From: Macrothele yani | Lineage: Eukaryota; Arthropoda; Arachnida; Araneae; Macrothelidae | Assembly: GCA_039090855.1 (NCBI GenBank) | Contig: CM077011.1 | Location: 27,991,001 to 28,055,000 of the forward strand | Direction of reading: 5' to 3' | DNA length: 64,000 bases | In this document: piece after piece, positions 55,413-64,000 of the stretch | Numbering within the stretch: the stretch's first letter is position 1 | How the letters are laid out: the number at the start of each line of letters is the position of its first letter | Program-made: the position numbers and the translations under genes | The notes under the pieces: generated by a model | What the model was told of the DNA's origin: nothing | The model's database searches: none | The model's input: only the letters and a program-made list of their open reading frames with translations

Positions 55413-56036
55413 TTAAAGTTTCAAGTACAGTTTACGGAGGCATATGGAGTACCTACAGTATTTTTCTGCTATACCAGGGCCATACAGTGTTCCTTCCTCT
55501 GCTTCATAGAACTCGTTTAGAGACATTTTCTCGCTTCTACGCCTTGTACGAGCCCCTTTTGTAGCCACCAGGCTGCATCTCAATGATCTCTGCAGACGCT
55601 GTTGGTCCCGCGCGTTGGCAAATATCTTCGTTTGCTCGCCAATAATGATTCCTATCGTTGTCATCATTTTCAGGATGGCAGAAAACCCTTCACTAAAAAT
55701 GCCTGCTGCTACATAAGCTGTCATTTGGATGGTTTTTGACCCACAGAGAAGATGTTTGGGCGCGAACCGCCAAACAGTAGAACTGAAACTTTCGTTGTTG
55801 TTTTGTGTGTCACCACCCAAACACCTTTCTAGCAACTCTCTTGATGACAAATCGTTGTAAATCGGCTTTATAGCATTTTCGATATCTTTATGAAGTAGCG
55901 GTTCGTGATGTAATTCGTCCAGAGTTTTCTCAGCTTTGGCTTTGCGCCAGTTGTACCAACTCTGTGACCCCACTGGACAATAATAGTTTATAACTTGGCC
56001 AATTTTGCGAATTTCGACATGAAATTTGGCACACAT
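55413..56036 (-). pseudogene. Mutator-like transposase, C-terminal part
   Basis: One open frame of 207 codons reads YYCPVGSQSWYNWRKAKAEK, LSSRELLERCLGGDTQNNNES, VWRFAPKHLLCG and MSLNEFYEAEEGTLYGPGIA. The 'CP.G..SW', 'LLERC..G.TQN.NES' and 'EG..YGPG' blocks recur in proteins annotated as 'Mutator-like transposase domain' in arthropods; that is from memory. The N-terminal part is missing, and upstream DNA (56040-56340) is unrelated. The frame is intact for its length, so it is either young or a fragment of an exon. Confidence 0.6.
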
Positions 56037-56394
56037 ATTCGTAAGACCTGAATTAATAAAACAACGTAAAAAAAAAAAGGAAAAAAAAAGGAAATCGTTT
56101 TTTCACACACACACACACACACACACACAAAAAAAAGAAAAGATAATCCCTCCTTAAGGAACAAAAGCCAACGCACTCACTGAGTCTTAGGGTACAGTCG
56201 AGATTTATGTTCATCCCCGTCATTCTCCACTGTGTCCTGCTGTTAGCAGCTGTCAATCACTTTCCCCCATCAACTCATTGGCATCCTTGTCTCCCGAACA
56301 CTGCATATTGTGTGTGTTGGTTTAATTTTAAAACTTAATTTCTGAAAACAGATCATTTTTAGATTTGTCTAAAATAACTATATATACACTGCTG
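56037..56394. other. Spacer with (AC)n
   Basis: It contains A-rich patches and an (AC)n run at 56105-56128; no gene seen. Confidence 0.5.
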
Positions 56395-56396
56395 GC

Positions 56397-57792
56397 CACC
56401 CAAAATGCAACACCAAGAAGGACACGAGATATAGCAAAGCCAGATTTACTGGACACATAACAACAGATACAAAGATGAAACGGTTAAGCTTACAGGCCCG
56501 TGCGACTTGCGGAACACGCAGACATCAATAGTTCGTGTGGCCCCCATGGCTGGCAATAACGGCCGCTACACGCCGCGGCATCGAACGAAAGAGGCTTTGG
56601 ATGTGGGCTTGGGGTATGTCGGTCCAGGCTGTTTCCACACGTTGCCACAGTTCATCAGGCGTAGCCGCGGGTGGTGTTTGCCGGGCCACTCGGTTGCCGA
56701 TCAGCGACCAGACGTGTTCGATGGGCGACATATCGGGAGAACAGGCGGGCCACGGCAGCAGTGACACCTGGTGGGCCGAGAAGTAGTGTTGCGCGATGCA
56801 TGCCACGTACGGGTGCGCATTATCCTGTTGAAACGTGGCCGCTGACAGGTCCTGCAGGTAAGGGAGGACTACAGGCTCCTAAACGTCGGAGATGTAGCGG
56901 TGGCTGTTGAGTATACCGGCGATGCGTACCAGTGGGGTGCGGGTGTCATATCCAATTGCGCCCCAAACCATAACGCCAGGCGACGGACCGGTATGGCGAT
57001 GCATAATGCAGGCGTCATACAGTCTCTCGCCGCGGTGCCGCCACACGCGGATCCAACCATCGTGGTGTTGCAGGCAGAAGCGGGATTCGTCGGAGAAGAC
57101 AATGTCGCGTCATTCCGTAGTCCAGGCGCGGCGTTCAACGGCCCACTGCCGCCGCACTCGCTGGTGGTGTAACGTCAATGGTAATCGGAGGGCGCCGTGC
57201 GACAAGTCCCCGCTCCTGCAGACGACGTCGAACGGTACGTGCTGACACAGGTTTTTGCTCAACACACCCTAATTCCTGCGCTAACGTTCGTGATGTGGCG
57301 GTGCGAGCTGTCAATGCCCGCACCACAGCATGCCGGTCCTCTCGTTCGGTGGTGTGCCGCGGCTGTGGCAATCGCTCACGTCGGTCCGTCCGTCCTTCCT
57401 GCACCCACCGATTCCATACTCGCCTCACTGTTACTGGATGTCGTCCCACACGGGCGCCGATGTCTCGGTACGATAAACCGCTGTCGCGATAAGCCACTAT
57501 TCGTCCTCTGTCGAACTCCGAAACGTGCTGGAATAACTGCCGTATTCTGCGGCGAGGCATCAGGAAGCTTCCCACGCACAGGTCCGGCAGCACAACACAC
57601 TTCCACTACTTACACCCCGCCTTCTGTGCACCCTTCTTATAGTGCTTCTCGGTGGCCTGCCGGGCGCTCATGATTTGCATATGCCCTGCAATGCTAATCG
57701 TTTGCATGTCCTCTCGCAGGCGACGCATGCTGCGAATTTCAGGCCAATCGGATGCTTCCTTGTTGGTGTTGCATTTTGGGTGGCCAGCAGTG
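56397..57792 (-). mobile_element. Tc1-like element, family 6, GC-rich
   Basis: Near-perfect TIRs of about 35 bp beginning CACTGCTGGCCACCCAAAAT, with TA at 56395-56396 and 57793-57794. 1396 bp. The G+C content is markedly higher than in the surroundings, suggesting recent arrival from another genome or compositional bias of the family. Confidence 0.93.
56525..57560 (-). pseudogene. Tc1-like transposase, family 6, frameshifted
   Basis: The frame 57135-57593 gives MPRRRIRQLFQHVSEFDRGR from 57560, the first HTH, YRDIGARVGRHPVTVRRVWN, and RTVRRRLQERGLVARRP. The middle (56869-57138) is in another frame and covers the part around NDATLSSPTNPASACNT, which in a shifted frame gives the first Asp block (VFSDESRFCLQ). 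The last frame (56525-56806) reads WPACSPDMSPIEHVWSLIG with the Glu and ends ASHGGHTNY. The second Asp block lies in a shifted stretch near 56830. At least two indels separate it from function. Confidence 0.85.
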
Positions 57793-57959
57793 TATATATA
57801 CTTATAAGCAAACAGCTAGGAAAATATAAAGAATGATTGTAGACAATAAATGCGTTGGTTTTTAAGGAAAATGTTGGGAACTACTTTTAGTTGCGGCGAT
57901 AGGTTTTACGTACCTTCCCCTTCAGTGTCATCTTAGGGTGAATTGAAGTATAGTTGATG

Positions 57960-58205
57960 TCTCCGCAGCTCCTGAAGAACTACAGATGGAATTGATTGAG
58001 CTCTCAGAAGATGACATTTTAAAGTTTTTTTTTTTTGACGCTAAGAAAGATTCAATTGAAATATGGAAAAATGCAATGGAATACCAACGCCCTCTGCAAC
58101 ATGCACGGAAAATGCTTTTCAACCACTTTTACAGTGAATCTACATTCTCCTACCTAACCCAAATCAAGACGCCATTTTAAGGTCACATGACGGATATCCA
58201 TCAAG
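57960..58205 (+). pseudogene. hAT transposase relic, dimerisation domain
   Basis: LQMELIELSEDDILKF is followed by EIWKNAMEYQRPLQHARKM and FNHFYSESTFSYLTQIKT, then PF, stop, GHMTDIH. This fits the 'QMELIELQ.D..L...F' and 'FGSTYLCE..FS.M...KS..RS..TD.HL' signature of hAT dimerisation domains. It is the continuation of 54570-54935. Confidence 0.65.
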
Positions 58206-59040
58206 AGGAGCAGGTAAAAATGCGGACCTCCATGTTTCAACTAAATAGTCAAATGCTTTCCAACAAAAAGCAGTCGCAACTAAGTCGGTAAAATGCATGT
58301 TAACTTTAGAATTAACATTTTTTTTTTCATTTTTTGAAGTTAGTTAGTACATAGTAGTTTAGATTTTTGCAAAATAATGTACATTTTGAAGTATATGTAA
58401 TTGAAGTTTCTGAATGCGGTCTTATTAGATTACAGTTAACTTAATGCGGCCTAAAAGGCTCCCCACCTCAGGTATAGAGGCTTCAAAACGAAAATTTCGC
58501 CCATTCTATTGAAGACTAAGTGGGCTCGCATCAGTGATGGGCTTAGCTTGTTCTTATGTGAAAGTTCTCACATCTCATTGAAGCGATTGATCTTTCAGAA
58601 ATTAGTGGTGTCTTGAATAAATTGTTTGACCCTTTTGTAGGGAAATGTGGATTACTAGTTTCTTCTGAGAGAATGCACTGCTAAAAAATTTCCTGAAATA
58701 AATTTAGGAGCCATTTTCCGTGATTCTTTTCGTGAATTAAAAGGATGCTATTCCTGCCTCAACCTTTTGCGCGAAATGACAGAAAAACCCCTACAATTTC
58801 ACGTATTTTGCATACGTAAATTTACAGAAATATTCCTTTTCGCCTTTTTTTTTTTTGGTTAATAAATCAAAATTACCGTTTTAAAAGAGATTGTAGTGGA
58901 CAAACAAAAGCTGAATTTTCAGTGAACTTTTCCGCGATTCCGTTCGCATATTTAGCGAAAAATTCTCTTTTCTCTCGTTCTGTCTCCGTATGACAGGAAA
59001 TTGTTGTTATTAAGAGCTGTTCGCCGAAAAACTGAGGTAC
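58206..59040. other. No recognisable gene
   Basis: No motif or repeat was recognised in this AT-rich stretch. Confidence 0.4.
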
Positions 59041-59044
59041 TTGA

Positions 59045-59310
59045 AGTGATGATGTCTGTGTATCAGTCTGTGGACTACTTAACTTAAAGGCTGTTATTCC
59101 TGCCAAGACCAGTTTTTATATTTAGGAGTTTTGTGAAACAATACTATGAAGTAGTACGCTTCACCTTCTCTTAAACATACGGGTAACTGAAAGTCATTGT
59201 CATTTTTAAAAAATCTGGAGTTCCAAAACATCCTATTGCTTTGAAAAACCATGATGTAAAAAAAGTTTGCGTGTGAAAGCCCTTCCACAGAAAAAAACAA
59301 GTTAGTAAAA
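59045..59310. repeat. Dispersed repeat related to 43779-44080
   Basis: The ATGATGTCTGTGTATCA motif and GTTTTGTGAAA(C/T)AATAC to CACAGAAAAAAACAA are shared in order. Confidence 0.7.
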
Positions 59311-59872
59311 CCATGCAGTGCATTGATTATGATACGCTTTCGAACATACCAGAAATCATTACTCAAGTTATGAGGATAATGGCTGTGGAATAAATCTTGC
59401 TCCTGTGTCCTGACCTTTGACTCCATTTCGATGATATTCAACAGAATTGGTTCAGTATACCTCCGCAACAAGATACTTAAGTTTTGTCGCAATAGAAACA
59501 TTTTTACTCAAGTTATGACGATAATGGCTGTGGTATAAATCTCGCTCTTGTTTCCTGACCTTTGACCCCATTTTGATGATATTCAACAGAACCGGTTCAG
59601 TATACCTCCGGAACAACATGATAACATTTCATCGAAATCGAAGCAATTTTACGCAAGTTATGATGCATAAGGGCAATGGAATGGATCCAGCTCCTATGTC
59701 CTGAACCCCATTTCGCCCATTTTCAATAGGTTCGTCCCCAGGTATCACATACTAAAATTTCATCGAAATCGAATCAATTTTACTCGAGGTATCATGCGGA
59801 CGGACAGACAGACAGACCGACAAAGCTGGAACATATACGCTTCTTCAACCTACGGTTGGAAAGCGTAAAAAA
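59310..59872 (-). repeat. Modular 150-bp-unit repeat, minus copy
   Basis: Three to four inverted modules (TGACC(T/C)CATTT(C/T)GATGAT, CCGGTTCAGTATACCTCCG) end at CTTCTTCAACCTACGGTTGG, the same terminus as at 29855. Confidence 0.82.
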
Positions 59873-60199
59873 CGTCATAAACATATTAAAAAAAAAATAA
59901 GCTTCTACAGCAAATAAAATGACTAACTATAACCAGCTTTGATAAAGTGAAAAACATTGGAGCATCCACGCGACTCATTTCCCTGCGTTTGTGTCTTAAC
60001 TTTTTAACGACTAGGACCCCAAAATCATGTGTCTCCCAGAATACCATAACACCTGAAACAGGCTTTTGCTAGTTTTCGAATTCCTATCCCCCCCCTTTTT
60101 TTACAGGTTAACAGAAAGAGGATTAGTGCTGCATCACCACACGAAACTTATTATCTGTATGTAGGCTTCATCTGCATTGACCTTCAGGCGTTTTAAGGG
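59873..60199. other. No recognisable gene
   Basis: AT-rich spacer with an A run and a C run. Confidence 0.4.
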
Positions 60200-60440
60200 G
60201 GATATCACTGCCTTCTTTCACGGAGAAATCTCAGGTTCGATCCCAGCAGGTACGAACACTCGAACCACTAAATATCCGCAGTGCATCGGATGGGCACGTT
60301 AAGCTGTCGGAGACCGGGTTCTGGCTCCCCAGTAATAAATAAGGGCATCTTCCTCCCCTTTGGTACCTCGCTTCCGTATCACTTTCCTATCGGGCACTCT
60401 AACCCAAATCTCCTAGCTTCCTCTTTCTAAGAATCCGTAC
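60200..60440 (+). mobile_element. SINE family C, + copy
   Basis: B box GGTTCGATCCC, then ATCCGCAGTGCATCGGATGG, AATAAATAAGGGC and TATCGGGCACTCTAA. The A-box side of the head is degenerate. Confidence 0.75.
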
Positions 60441-60789
60441 AAAATGCAGACGAGCCATAGTATTTGGCATTTCTGAAAATGTTTCTGAAAACACTGAAGA
60501 ACAAAGAAAAGGCTTAACTACAGCAATTGGCGCAACAAAACTAACATATGCAATTTGCGAAGTTATTAGGCTACCGAAAAGGTTAACAATCACGTGCTGT
60601 GAGTAGCTCGGCTGACTGTTCTTTGCCAGAATTGAAGTCAACAAAACAACACAAGCACGCATGCGCAGTCTGCTCAGGCATCATCAGCCTGTATGTTGGT
60701 TTCTGTGCACTGCATCTAGTAAGTCAGGATATGTCGGCGCTATAATTACGTCTCGCCGAGCCTTAATTTCTTCTCAGTTAGATATTCTT

Positions 60790-60985
60790 TGGTTAAACCC
60801 CCTGTACTGGCCCCCCGGTAATAAATAAGGACGTCTTTCTCCCCCTTTCTACTTTGCTTCCGTGTCATTTTCCTATCGGACACTCTATCCCAAATCTCCT
60901 TTCTTCTTATTTCTGAGGGTTGTTTAAAACCTGGCGTCAGACACTTCCTTCCTAAAATCCTCTACATATATGATCTGATCTTCTT
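60790..60985 (+). mobile_element. SINE family C, 3' part
   Basis: It starts at CCCCCCGGTAATAAATAAGG and ends CTCTACATATATGATCTGATC, showing the (GATCT)-like tail of the family. Confidence 0.75.
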
Positions 60986-61281
60986 ACATAGGATCTGATC
61001 TTCTTCCACGGAGAAGAGATACCATGTCGTGAGGGTGAACGATATCGCCCCGAAGAAACCAACTCATGGTTCACGTCTCTGTTTTGTGGAAACAATGGTG
61101 ACTGAGCGTCACTTCTACTGATCCCGTTCAAATTCAGAAAACGTGTGAGAGTAGGAAATTCTATTAACTCGAGTCGGGCGATTCAGGTGGCCGTGGTCAC
61201 CTGGATGTTCGAGAGTTTTGGGCTTTTATGGTCGTTAAAAGTTTGTTAGTGAACTGACTTTCCGGCTCTTCGTTGTCGTAT
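60986..61281. other. No recognisable gene
   Basis: Spacer between a SINE and a TIR element. Confidence 0.4.
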
Positions 61282-61283
61282 AC

Positions 61284-62738
61284 AGGGTGTATAGGAAAGT
61301 CCTTAAACAGGGAAATAACTTTTGAACACAGAATGTTAGAATTGTAGAAGTAGTGTGCGCATATAGTAAAGTGACTATGTTCTATCAGATGAGACTGATT
61401 GCAGCACCCCTAACGGCGAATTTTGGAAGTTAGCGATCCTATCACGAGAATCAAGAGAGATAGCGAAAAAGAGTCCATGGCGAACGTGTAGAGCGTCACC
61501 GATTTAGTGTGAAATGACGCCCTACATTCACCAAAAACTCCAATAGATGTCCGGAAATGCAGATCTCTCGGTATCCGATCACCGGCATAAATACGTCACG
61601 AATGACATCGCAAAGCGTAAAATCTGTAAACGAATTTTGCCTGCAAAACAGCGAAGGATGGATGAAAGTATGCAAATGGAAACGCTACGTCATACCTCAT
61701 CGGGAAGCATAAATTGGCGGTCAGGGAAGTTTTGTCAGACAGTGCGTGCACCGGATCTTCGAGTCTACACATGGTTAGTTATTCCAACGAGGAGTACTGC
61801 GAGATGGTTATGTTGTACGAGGAATGCGGTCGTCGTGCAAGAGAGGCAGCACGCCAATATGCATTACGTTTCCTTAATCGTTCTCATCCTGCTGCGGCTA
61901 CTATCATCAATGTCGTTCGCCGGCTGAGAGAAACCGGGAGCATTACAAGTCGTTCCCGTTCAGGCAGGCCGACACTTGCAGGAGTGTACACGTGCAGCCA
62001 GTGGACGTCCTGGCCTATGCGCTAGCACACCCACATTGCAGTACGAGAGACATCAGTGCTACGTGTGGCCTTACATTTGGTCGTGAATGGCAAATTTTTA
62101 CAACCCCGTATTATCCAAGCATGCAGTAACGTAACACCTGAAATGCTGCAGAACGTCCAACAAGAAGTTCTAGCTCGAATACAGATGTGTATTGCTGCCA
62201 ATGGTGGACACATCGCGAATGCTTAAGTATTAGTACTGACATTTTGTATTTCTAGAACATTATGTTGTGTTTTTCTTCTTCATAATGTCCTACTGCTGTA
62301 TGAATTTCCTACTACTTTACTGTACAGTACATAATAAATTGTACCTTGCTGACACGTACATGTATTAGTTTTATTAGTAAATTTACATTCCCTTATAATA
62401 TCACACTTCTGCACGCGATGAGTGACGTGTTTATGCCGGTGATCAGATACCCAGAGATCTGCATTTCCGGACTTCTGTTGGAGGTTTTGGTAAATGTAGG
62501 GCATCATTTTATACTAAATCGGTGACGCTCTACACGTTTGCTATTGACTTTTTTTCGCTATCCCTCTTGGTTCTCGCGATAGGATCGCTAACTTCCAAAA
62601 TTCGCAGCTAGGGGTGCTGCAATCGGTCCCATCTGATAGAACACAGACACTTTACTGTATGTACAGACTACTTCCACAATTCTAGCATTTTGCGTTCGAA
62701 AGTTATATCCCTGTTTAAGGACTTTCCTATACACCCTG
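61284..62738 (+). mobile_element. Internally deleted mariner-type element with about 316-bp TIRs
   Basis: TIRs 61284-61599 and 62422-62738 are about 90% alike over their full length and begin CAGGGTGTATAGGAAAGTCC. TA lies on both sides (61282-61283 and 62739-62740). The interior is only about 820 bp and holds the two ends of a transposase gene without its catalytic middle. Confidence 0.92.
61771..62226 (+). pseudogene. DUF4817-type transposase with the DDE domain deleted
   Basis: From the ATG at 61771: VSYSNEEYCEMVMLYEECGR, REAARQYALRF and TIINVVRRLRETGSI, the helix-turn-helix domain known as DUF4817, then RSGRPTL. The frame stops at 62023-62025 after a shift. After it, another frame gives HPHCSTRDISATCGL, and then RIIQACSNVTPEMLQNVQQ and CIAANGGHIANA with TAA at 62224-62226, the usual C-terminus of this transposase type. 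The about 180 residues holding the catalytic Asp residues are absent. Confidence 0.8.
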
Positions 62739-64000
62739 TATACAAACCATTGCACGTTTTCTTTTAATAGCAGAACAGCTATAGAGGGTGTGTCAACAGA
62801 CTGTGACTCGATCCGTTAGGTCATCTGAATTTCGATGCGTAATACCTCTCTATTACAGAAAATACACGGAATATTCTGAAACGCCCAAATTCTGTAAATA
62901 AGCTCGTACAAATGCGTTTTTAAGATGAAACACCTATCAATATAAGCGACTAATAAAACGTTCAATCTGCCCTTTTTTCAATATGCATACATAGATTAAT
63001 CCCTTCCCAAAAGTTCATCCTTTGTTGCACAGTCATTTATAATAATTAGCTTTGACATTACTGGCTTTCATTCCAGTCAGTTCCTTTTCCCTTGCGTTAC
63101 AGTTCGTTTTATTAAAATACACGCGAATTTGGTGATGTGCTTGTGAATTGGCAAAACACTCGACATAAAAATAACCACAGTCGCATATTTATTCTGTTAT
63201 ATATACACTTGACATATATGTACGTAGATGATGGCATCATTTCCCCCTGTTTCCCGCAGCGGTAGAAATACCCGTATGTTTTGCCGCGAATTTTAAGAGT
63301 TAATTTTTATCCTTTTAAAGTTATCGATTCCAGAAAGTTGTGGGCGGTATTTGGTAAACACGTGGGTTTGGCGGATATGATGCTGGCTAAGAATCATTTA
63401 AGATATGTATGTTGAGTGTGCCATTAAATTATTCGGTATCACGAGAGGGAAGGGCGGATGAAATAGATAGCCTGCCTTTAGTTGGAAAGGTGGAGAATGT
63501 GTGGGTGCTGGCATGAGTTGTGTTTGTTTATTTATAAAGAACAGAAAAAATCCCCAAGTCTTTTTTTAAGATTTTTGACTAGCTTACAAGTCAATATAAG
63601 AAACAACAACACTCTTATTCCAGCCCATTTGTTGCTGCTGAAATCATGAATTGTTTTGGACATAAACATCTGAAAACCTGCACAGTCGACAGGCGATTGC
63701 TGTCTTTTTTCTGTGAAGAATTGTTCCTTCAGTCGCCGGATCACAAATTTATTGAATAACTATGAATTCTAGAAACGTAAATGTCTCTACGAGGAAGATA
63801 GTGAGCGATTGATTCAACATGTTGCGTTGCCTTAGTTACGAATGGATTATTTTGCAGTTTTTAGGTGTTTGCAAGGACCAAATATGGACGGAGAGTAGCA
63901 TAAGGTGCCATGGAAAAGGACATGCTGACGTGTGGCAGTCCTACCCGTTGTTGGCGTCACTTACTCCCTGTGACGACGCCCGCCACTCAAAACTGGCTGG
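62739..64000. other. No recognisable gene
   Basis: AT-rich DNA with short frames. I found no splice-bounded coding segment or repeat copy. The last about 100 bp are richer in G+C. Confidence 0.4.

Noticed and set aside
55988..56256. Small membrane proteins (Phe/Cys/Val-rich frames)
   Set aside because: They are translations of (AC)n and A-rich DNA.
56900..57673. Several plus-strand frames of 80-160 codons
   Set aside because: They lie opposite the GC-rich minus-strand Tc1 transposase and have no motif of their own.

Overview
The window looks like nuclear DNA of an animal, most likely an arthropod. It is AT-rich and full of microsatellites and poly(A/T) runs, and it contains many Tc1/mariner elements, RTE-type LINEs and several tRNA-derived SINE families. 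There are no operons or prokaryotic features. A chelicerate would fit the RTE and Tc1 mix, but that is a guess. The only host coding sequence I can defend is one 122-bp exon at 38441-38562 (+). It encodes the EF-hand of STIM (stromal interaction molecule, the ER calcium sensor) and is bounded by AG and GTATGT. The rest of the window is probably intronic or intergenic DNA of the Stim locus colonised by transposons; I did not find another Stim exon.

Layout. 1-6000: a CpG-rich edge, diverged repeats, an RTE relic split by a fold-back element with a hammerhead-like core, and a modular 150-bp repeat. 6000-10100: the 3' end of an AT-rich LINE, then a nearly complete RTE LINE with three single-base frameshifts. 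10500-13100: a TTAA-flanked MITE, a Tc1 relic broken by a SINE, and an RTE 3' tail. 13375-17345: a degenerate tandem element running into a 2.3-kb T-tract minisatellite. 18600-21000: an RTE relic, a 160-bp tandem array, and a 147-bp in-frame tandem array from a LINE C-terminus. 22000-28200: SINEs and two decayed Tc1 elements. 29300-33700: a hAT relic, the modular repeat, and a minus-strand LINE lacking its catalytic YADD segment. 33870-38562: a Tc1 copy carrying a SINE, a TIR element built of short repeats, an RTE fragment with a 10-bp target-site duplication, a 590-bp TRIM inside that RTE, and the Stim exon 56 bp beyond the last duplication. 39650-52320: tandem repeats, MITEs and five more Tc1 elements. 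52755-54327: an intact Tc1 element with a 340-codon transposase. 54570-58205: a hAT pseudogene interrupted by Mutator-like and Tc1 sequence. 59000-62740: repeat and SINE copies and an internally deleted element with about 316-bp TIRs.

The most interesting object is the TRIM at 37298-37887. It has two 163/164-bp LTRs, a primer-binding site matching the 3' end of tRNA-Lys, a purine tract, a CAAG target duplication in a recognisable empty site, and two internal hairpins. Each LTR carries a whole tRNA-like sequence with A and B boxes. This resembles plant Cassandra TRIMs, which carry 5S rRNA in their LTRs, but with a tRNA and in an animal.
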